64,000 nt of DNA from Actinomadura opuntiae (GTDB lineage: Bacteria; Actinomycetota; Actinomycetes; Streptosporangiales; Streptosporangiaceae): the NCBI RefSeq assembly GCF_030283205.1, contig NZ_JASNWF010000028.1:45677-109676 (forward strand). The letters run 5' to 3'. The notes below the pieces were generated by a model. It was not told the DNA's origin, did not search any database, and was given only the letters and a program-made list of their open reading frames with translations. Within the stretch, counting starts at the first letter, position 1. Each line of letters begins with the position of its first letter. Below, piece after piece: positions 58,426-64,000 of the stretch. The position numbers and the translations under genes are program-made.

Positions 58426-59619
58426 GTGGCGAAGGCCAAGTTCGAGCGGACGAAGCCGCACGTGAACATCGGCACCATCGGTCACATCGACCACGGTAAG
58501 ACCACGCTTACCGCGGCGATCACCAAGGTGCTCCACGACAAGTACCCGGACCTCAACCCCTTCACGCCGTTCGAGGACATCGACAAGGCGCCGGAGGAGC
58601 GCGAGCGCGGCATCACGATCTCCATCGCGCACGTCGAGTACCAGACCGAGTCCCGGCACTACGCGCACGTGGACTGCCCCGGTCACGCGGACTACATCAA
58701 GAACATGATCACCGGTGCGGCGCAGATGGACGGCGCCATCCTGGTGGTCGCCGCGACCGACGGCCCGATGCCGCAGACCAAGGAGCACGTGCTCCTGGCC
58801 CGCCAGGTCGGCGTCCCCTACATCGTCGTCGCGCTGAACAAGTGCGACATGGTGGACGACGAGGAGATCCTGGAGCTCGTCGAGCTCGAGGTCCGCGAGC
58901 TGCTGTCGGAGTACGAGTTCCCGGGCGACGACGTCCCGGTCGTGCGCGTGTCCGCCTTCCAGGCGCTGCAGGGCGACGAGAAGTGGTCCGAGTCCATCGT
59001 CGAGCTGATGAACGCCGTCGACGAGAACGTGCCGGAGCCGGTGCGCGACACCGAGAAGCCGTTCCTGATGCCGATCGAGGACGTCTTCTCGATCACCGGC
59101 CGCGGCACGGTCGTCACCGGCCGCATCGAGCGCGGCGTCGTGAACGTCAACGAGGAAGTCGAGATCATCGGCATCAAGGACTCCTCGTCCAAGACGACCG
59201 TCACCGGCGTCGAGATGTTCCGCAAGCTGCTCGACCAGGGCCAGGCGGGCGACAACGTCGGCCTGCTGCTGCGCGGCATCAAGCGCGAGGACGTCGAGCG
59301 CGGCCAGTGCGTCATCAAGCCGGGCACCAACACCCCGCACACCGAGTTCGAGGCGCAGGTCTACATCCTGTCCAAGGACGAGGGCGGCCGGCACACGCCG
59401 TTCTTCAACAACTACCGTCCGCAGTTCTACTTCCGGACCACGGACGTCACCGGCGTGGTGAACCTCCCCGAGGGCACCGAGATGGTCATGCCGGGCGACA
59501 ACACCGAGATGCGCGTCGAGCTGATCCAGCCCGTCGCCATGGAGGAGGGCCTGAAGTTCGCCATCCGCGAGGGTGGCCGGACCGTGGGCGCCGGTCGCGT
59601 CACCAAGGTCATCAAGTAA
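58426..59619 (+). CDS. tuf: Elongation factor Tu
   Basis: 397 aa from GTG 58426 behind AAGGAG; an upstream in-frame start lies inside fusA. G1 'GHIDHGKTT', G3 'DCPGHADY', G4 'NKCD'. Domains II and III are standard, with 'GGRHTPFFNNYRPQFYFRTTDVTG'. The Gln of 'LARQVGVPY' and the Ala of 'FAIREGGRTVGAG', both kirromycin-related positions, are the common residues. It delivers aminoacyl-tRNA to the ribosome. Confidence 0.98.
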   Translation: MAKAKFERTKPHVNIGTIGHIDHGKTTLTAAITKVLHDKYPDLNPFTPFEDIDKAPEERERGITISIAHVEYQTESRHYAHVDCPGHADYIKNMITGAAQMDGAILVVAATDGPMPQTKEHVLLARQVGVPYIVVALNKCDMVDDEEILELVELEVRELLSEYEFPGDDVPVVRVSAFQALQGDEKWSESIVELMNAVDENVPEPVRDTEKPFLMPIEDVFSITGRGTVVTGRIERGVVNVNEEVEIIGIKDSSSKTTVTGVEMFRKLLDQGQAGDNVGLLLRGIKREDVERGQCVIKPGTNTPHTEFEAQVYILSKDEGGRHTPFFNNYRPQFYFRTTDVTGVVNLPEGTEMVMPGDNTEMRVELIQPVAMEEGLKFAIREGGRTVGAGRVTKVIK

Positions 59620-59632
59620 CACCCCTCGTAGC

Positions 59633-59670
59633 GCGGCGGCCCGGCCGCCCCTGGGCAACCGGGCCGCCGC
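59633..59670 (+). terminator. Hairpin after tuf
   Basis: GCGGCGGCCCGG (59633-59644) pairs with CCGGGCCGCCGC (59659-59670). No T-run follows, so it may only partly end transcription before the S10 operon. Confidence 0.65.
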
Positions 59671-59724
59671 ATTACGACCAGTGAAGTAAACAGCGGCACT
59701 ACAGCAAAGGACACCGAGGCCACC

Positions 59725-60033
59725 ATGGCGGGACAGAAGATCCGCATCCGGCTCAAGGCCTACGACCACGAGGTCATCGACACCTCCGCGAAGAAGATCG
59801 TTGAGACGGTGACGCGGACGGGCGCCAAGGTCGCGGGCCCGGTGCCGCTGCCGACCGAGAAGAACGTGTACTGCGTCATCCGCTCGCCGCACAAGTACAA
59901 GGACAGCCGCGAGCACTTCGAGATGCGCACGCACAAGCGGTTGATCGACATCATCGACCCGACGCCCAAGACGGTCGACTCGCTGATGCGGCTCGACCTT
60001 CCGGCCGGCGTTGACATCGAGATCAAGCTCTGA
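59725..60033 (+). CDS. rpsJ: 30S ribosomal protein S10
   Basis: 102 aa (MAGQKIRIRLKAYDHEVIDT). First gene of the S10 operon. It is part of the 30S head, and also NusE in antitermination. 'GPVPLPTEKNVYCVIRSPHKYKDSREHFEMRTHKRLIDI' is the family core. 105 nt after tuf, with the tuf hairpin between. Confidence 0.98.
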   Translation: MAGQKIRIRLKAYDHEVIDTSAKKIVETVTRTGAKVAGPVPLPTEKNVYCVIRSPHKYKDSREHFEMRTHKRLIDIIDPTPKTVDSLMRLDLPAGVDIEIKL

Positions 60034-60047
60034 GGGACGCACCAGAA

Positions 60048-60698
60048 ATGAGTACGCAGAGGAAGGGCGTCCTGGGCGAGAAGCTCGGCATGACCCAGGT
60101 CTTCGACGATGAGGGCCGGATCGTTCCGGTGACCGTCGTCCAGGCCGGGCCGTGTGTCGTCACGCAGCTCCGCACCCAGGAGAAGGACGGGTACACCGCC
60201 GTCCAGATCGGGTACGGGCAGATCGACCCGCGCAAGGTGAACAAGCCGCGCACGGGCCACTTCGAGAAGGCCGGCGTCACGCCGCGCCGCTACCTCGTCG
60301 AGCTGCGCTCCGACGACACCACCGAGTTCGAACTCGGCCAGGAGATCACCGCTGGCGTCTTCGAGGCCGGCCAGAAGATCGACGTCACCGGCACGAGCAA
60401 GGGCAAGGGCACCGCCGGCGTCATGAAGCGCCACGGGTTCAAGGGCCTCAGCGCCTCGCACGGCACCCAGCGCAAGCACCGCTCGCCGGGGTCGATCGGC
60501 GGCTGCGCGACCCCCGGTCGCGTCTTCAAGGGCCTGCGCATGGCGGGACGGCACGGCAACGCCCGTACCACCGTGCAGAACCTGACCGTCCACGCCGTCG
60601 ACGCGGAGAAGAACCTGCTGCTCATCAAGGGCGCGGTTCCCGGTCCCAACGGCGGCGTGGTGCTGGTCCGCGACGCAGTGAAGGGGACGGGCAAGTGA
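60048..60698 (+). CDS. rplC: 50S ribosomal protein L3
   Basis: 216 aa. The extended loop reaching toward the peptidyl transferase centre includes 'HGTQRKHRSPGSIGGCATPGRVFKGLRMAGRHGN', the L3 signature. Overlaps rplD by 4 nt (GTGA), showing translational coupling within the S10 operon. Confidence 0.98.
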   Translation: MSTQRKGVLGEKLGMTQVFDDEGRIVPVTVVQAGPCVVTQLRTQEKDGYTAVQIGYGQIDPRKVNKPRTGHFEKAGVTPRRYLVELRSDDTTEFELGQEITAGVFEAGQKIDVTGTSKGKGTAGVMKRHGFKGLSASHGTQRKHRSPGSIGGCATPGRVFKGLRMAGRHGNARTTVQNLTVHAVDAEKNLLLIKGAVPGPNGGVVLVRDAVKGTGK

Positions 60699-61297
60699 CC
60701 TCCAAGCTCGACATCGACCTGCCGGCCGAGGTCTTCGACGCGAAGACCAGCGTGCCGCTGATCCACCAGGTTGTGGTGGCGCAGCTGGCCGCGGCGCGGC
60801 AGGGCACGCACGCCACCAAGACCCGCGGCGCGGTGTCCGGCGGCGGCAAGAAGCCGTACCGGCAGAAGGGCACCGGCCGCGCCCGCCAGGGCTCGACCCG
60901 CGCGCCCCAGTTCGCCGGCGGCGGCACGGTGCACGGCCCGCAGCCGCGGGACTACTCGCAGCGGACGCCCAAGAAGATGAAGGCCGCCGCGCTGCGCGGC
61001 GCCCTGTCGGACCGCGCCCGCTACGGCCGGGTGCACGTCGTCGACAGCATCATCGAGGGCGACACCCCGAAGACGAGGACGGCGCTGACGGCGCTGCGCT
61101 CGGTCACCGAGGCCAAGCGCGTCCTGCTGGTCCTGGACCGCGAGGACGAGCTGACCTGGAAGAGCCTGCGCAACGAGCCGAGCGTGCACGTGATCGTCTC
61201 CGACCAGCTCAACACCTACGACGTGCTGGTGAACGACGACGTCGTCTTCACGCAGAAGGCGTACGACGAGTTCATCTCGCGCGCGGCGAAGAAGTAA
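60695..61297 (+). CDS. rplD: 50S ribosomal protein L4
   Basis: 200 aa from GTG 60695, inside the rplC stop; the frame is open further upstream only within rplC. The extended tunnel loop 'TRGAVSGGGKKPYRQKGTGRARQGSTRAPQFAGGGTVHGP' is present and intact, including the KPYRQKGTGRAR stretch where macrolide-resistance changes occur. L4 represses the S10 operon in enteric bacteria. Ends 12 nt before rplW. Confidence 0.98.
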   Translation: MTSKLDIDLPAEVFDAKTSVPLIHQVVVAQLAAARQGTHATKTRGAVSGGGKKPYRQKGTGRARQGSTRAPQFAGGGTVHGPQPRDYSQRTPKKMKAAALRGALSDRARYGRVHVVDSIIEGDTPKTRTALTALRSVTEAKRVLLVLDREDELTWKSLRNEPSVHVIVSDQLNTYDVLVNDDVVFTQKAYDEFISRAAKK

Positions 61298-61309
61298 GGA
61301 GGGTCGCTC

Positions 61310-61609
61310 ATGAACAAGATCGCCGACCCCCGCGACGTCATCATCGCGCCGGTCGTCTCGGAGAAGAGCTACGGGCTGCTGGACGAGAACAAGTACACGT
61401 TCGTGGTCCGCACCGACGCCAACAAGACGCAGATCAAGCAGGCCGTCGAGTCGGTGTTCGGGGTCAAGGTGACGAACGTGAACACGCTCAACCGGTCCGG
61501 CAAGCGCAAGCGCACCCGGTTCGGCTACGGCAAGCGCAAGGACACCAAGCGCGCCATCGTCAGCCTCGCCGAGGGCGAGCGGATCGACATCTTCGGCGGC
61601 CCGGCCTAA
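61310..61609 (+). CDS. rplW: 50S ribosomal protein L23
   Basis: 99 aa (MNKIADPRDVIIAPVVSEKS). L23 lies at the tunnel exit and docks trigger factor and SRP. 'YTFVVRTDANKTQIKQAVESVFGVKVTNVNTL' is the family core, and the basic loop 'RSGKRKRTRFGYGKRKD' is the tunnel-facing part. Starts behind AAGGAGG. Confidence 0.98.
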   Translation: MNKIADPRDVIIAPVVSEKSYGLLDENKYTFVVRTDANKTQIKQAVESVFGVKVTNVNTLNRSGKRKRTRFGYGKRKDTKRAIVSLAEGERIDIFGGPA

Positions 61610-61655
61610 CCGGCCGGAGTCGCTTCGAAGACTGAAATAGGGATGAACGAAAAAG

Positions 61656-62489
61656 ATGGGCATCCGTAACTACAAGCCGACGACTCCGGGTCGTCGCGGG
61701 TCGAGCGTGGCCGACTTCGTCGAGGTCACACGCAGCGAGCCGGAGAAGTCGCTGCTGCGTCCGCTCCCCAAGAAGGGCGGCCGCAACAACCACGGCCGCA
61801 TCACCACCCGGCACCAGGGCGGCGGGCACAAGCGCGCGTACCGCCTGATCGACTTCCGCCGGCACGACAAGGACGGCGTCCCGGCGAAGGTCGCGCACAT
61901 CGAGTACGACCCGAACCGCACCGCCCGCATCGCGCTGCTGCACTACGCCGACGGCGAGAAGCGCTACATCCTCGCGCCGCGGAACCTGCGCCAGGGCGAC
62001 CGGGTCGAGAACGGGCCGGGCGCCGACATCAAGCCGGGCAACTGCCTGCCGCTGCGCAACATCCCGACGGGTACCGTCATCCACGCCATCGAGCTGCGGC
62101 CCGGCGGCGGCGCCAAGATCGCCCGCAGCGCGGGCGCCGGCGTCCAGCTGCTGGCCAAGGAGGGCAAGTACGCCACGCTGCGCATGCCCTCGGGCGAGAT
62201 GCGGATGGTGGACGTGCGCTGCCGCGCGACGGTCGGCGAGGTCGGCAACGCCGAGCAGTCGAACATCAACTGGGGCAAGGCCGGCCGGATGCGGTGGAAG
62301 GGCAAGCGCCCGACCGTCCGCGGCGTGGCCATGAACCCGATCGACCACCCGCACGGTGGTGGTGAGGGCAAGACCTCAGGTGGCCGGCACCCGGTGAACC
62401 CGAACGGTAAGAAGGAAGGCCGCACTCGCCAGGCGAACAAGTCGAGCGACCGGCTGATCGTCCGTCGTCGCAGCAAGAAGAAGCGGTAG
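61656..62489 (+). CDS. rplB: 50S ribosomal protein L2
   Basis: 277 aa. Essential for subunit joining and peptidyl transfer. 'RNNHGRITTRHQGGGHKRAYRLIDFRR' near the N-terminus and 'GVAMNPIDHPHGGGEGKTSGG' near the C-terminus (with the conserved His) are standard signatures. Basic C-terminal end 'RRRSKKKR'. Confidence 0.98.
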   Translation: MGIRNYKPTTPGRRGSSVADFVEVTRSEPEKSLLRPLPKKGGRNNHGRITTRHQGGGHKRAYRLIDFRRHDKDGVPAKVAHIEYDPNRTARIALLHYADGEKRYILAPRNLRQGDRVENGPGADIKPGNCLPLRNIPTGTVIHAIELRPGGGAKIARSAGAGVQLLAKEGKYATLRMPSGEMRMVDVRCRATVGEVGNAEQSNINWGKAGRMRWKGKRPTVRGVAMNPIDHPHGGGEGKTSGGRHPVNPNGKKEGRTRQANKSSDRLIVRRRSKKKR

Positions 62490-62501
62490 GAGTCGCTCGT
62501 C

Positions 62502-62783
62502 ATGCCACGTAGCCTTAAGAAGGGCCCCTTCGTGGACGACCACCTCATGAAGAAGGTGGACGTCCAGAACGAGAAGGGCACCAAGAACGTCATCAAGACG
62601 TGGTCCCGGCGCTCCATGATCGTGCCGGACATGATCGGTCACACGATCGCCGTGCACGACGGCCGCAAGCACGTGCCGGTGTTCGTCACCGACGCCATGG
62701 TGGGGCACAAGCTCGGCGAGTTCGCGCCGACGCGGACGTTCCGCAGCCACGTCAAGGAAGACCGCCGCAGCCGCCGAGGCTGA
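62502..62783 (+). CDS. rpsS: 30S ribosomal protein S19
   Basis: 93 aa (MPRSLKKGPFVDDHLMKKVD). Binds 16S rRNA in the head with S13. 'KTWSRRSMIVPDMIGHTIAVHDGRKHVPVFVTDAMVGHKLGEF' is the family core. 12 nt after rplB. Confidence 0.98.
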   Translation: MPRSLKKGPFVDDHLMKKVDVQNEKGTKNVIKTWSRRSMIVPDMIGHTIAVHDGRKHVPVFVTDAMVGHKLGEFAPTRTFRSHVKEDRRSRRG

Positions 62784-62811
62784 GCGGGCACGTAGGAGAG
62801 AGGGAACAGCG

Positions 62812-63188
62812 ATGGAAGCCAGGGCCCAGGCGCGGTTCATCCGCGTCACGCCCATGAAGGCCCGCCGCGTGGTGGACCTCATCCGCGGCCTGCCCGCCGC
62901 GGAGGCGCAGGCGGTGCTGCGGTTCGCCCCCCAGGCCGCCAGTGAGCCGGTGGGCAAGGTGCTGGCCAGTGCCATTGCCAACGCCGAGCACAACTTCAAG
63001 CTCGACAGCGACACGCTCGTGGTGAGCGGGGCGTGGGTGGACGAGGGGCCGACGCTGAAGCGTTTCCGCCCCCGCGCCCAGGGCCGGGCTTACCGCATCA
63101 ACAAGCGCACGAGCCACATCACCGTGGTCGTCGCCCCGAAGGACGAAGTCGCTTCGGCCGGCGGTAAGAAGACGAGGAGGGCCCGGTA

Positions 63189-63189
<1 letters not shown>
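62812..63189 (+). CDS. rplV: 50S ribosomal protein L22
   Basis: 125 aa. Its beta-hairpin lines the exit tunnel; 'RFRPRAQGRAYRINKRTSHITVVV' is the hairpin tip and the region of macrolide-resistance changes, here normal. The C-terminal tail 'SAGGKKTRRAR' is short and basic. Its TAG shares one base with the rpsC GTG. Confidence 0.98.

Positions 63190-64000
<811 letters not shown>

Overview
The window is high-GC actinobacterial chromosome. Frequent GTG/TTG starts, an mce lipid-import operon, hadAB-type dehydratases and the tRNA-Thr/tRNA-Met/rpmG ... tRNA-Trp/secE/nusG order fit an actinomycete of the Streptosporangiales type (Actinomadura-like). The genus is an inference from gene order and protein style, not from a search.

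Layout. 1-2.8 kb: the end of a PP2C-like gene, an unknown gene and an acyl-CoA dehydrogenase. 2.9-6.0 kb: tRNA-Thr, tRNA-Met, rpmG (with a duplicated 3' end), two MaoC dehydratase subunits and murB. 6.0-9.0 kb: a manganese-riboswitch-like leader before a GDT1-family exporter, then a TetR regulator and an MFS pump sharing an operator. 9.0-14.2 kb: adenosine deaminase, an exported protein, an ECF sigma factor with a membrane partner, and an aspartate aminotransferase. 14.3-23.5 kb: tRNA-Trp, secE, nusG, rplK, rplA, an acyl-CoA synthetase, three exported LppX/LprG-like proteins, and the L10 leader with rplJ-rplL. 23.8-36.1 kb: a complete mce operon (ATPase, two YrbE permeases, MceA-F, two Mce-associated proteins) lying between rplL and rpoB. 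36.3-43.9 kb: rpoB-rpoC. 53.1-64 kb: a Gln-rich tail-anchored protein, the str operon (rpsL, rpsG, fusA, tuf) and the start of the S10 operon, running off the window inside rpsC.

The main accessory feature is a 7.5-kb integrated element at 44,971-52,461. It splits an aldo/keto reductase gene at an 8-bp core (CACTACAA). Joining the two flanks restores a 326-codon reductase frame exactly. The element encodes a pSAM2-type RepSA rolling-circle initiator, a large serine integrase, a MazF-type toxin with a candidate antitoxin, an XRE-TPR regulator with two divergent small genes, and a 122-nt nest of inverted repeats. No TraB/FtsK transfer gene, tyrosine integrase or Xis is visible. RepSA elements of actinomycetes normally use tyrosine integrases and tRNA sites, so this combination is unusual.

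Two core proteins carry changes at known antibiotic-target positions: RpoB has Asn at the position of E. coli Ser531, and L11 has Thr at the position of E. coli Pro26. Both suggest reduced rifamycin or thiopeptide sensitivity but are untested.
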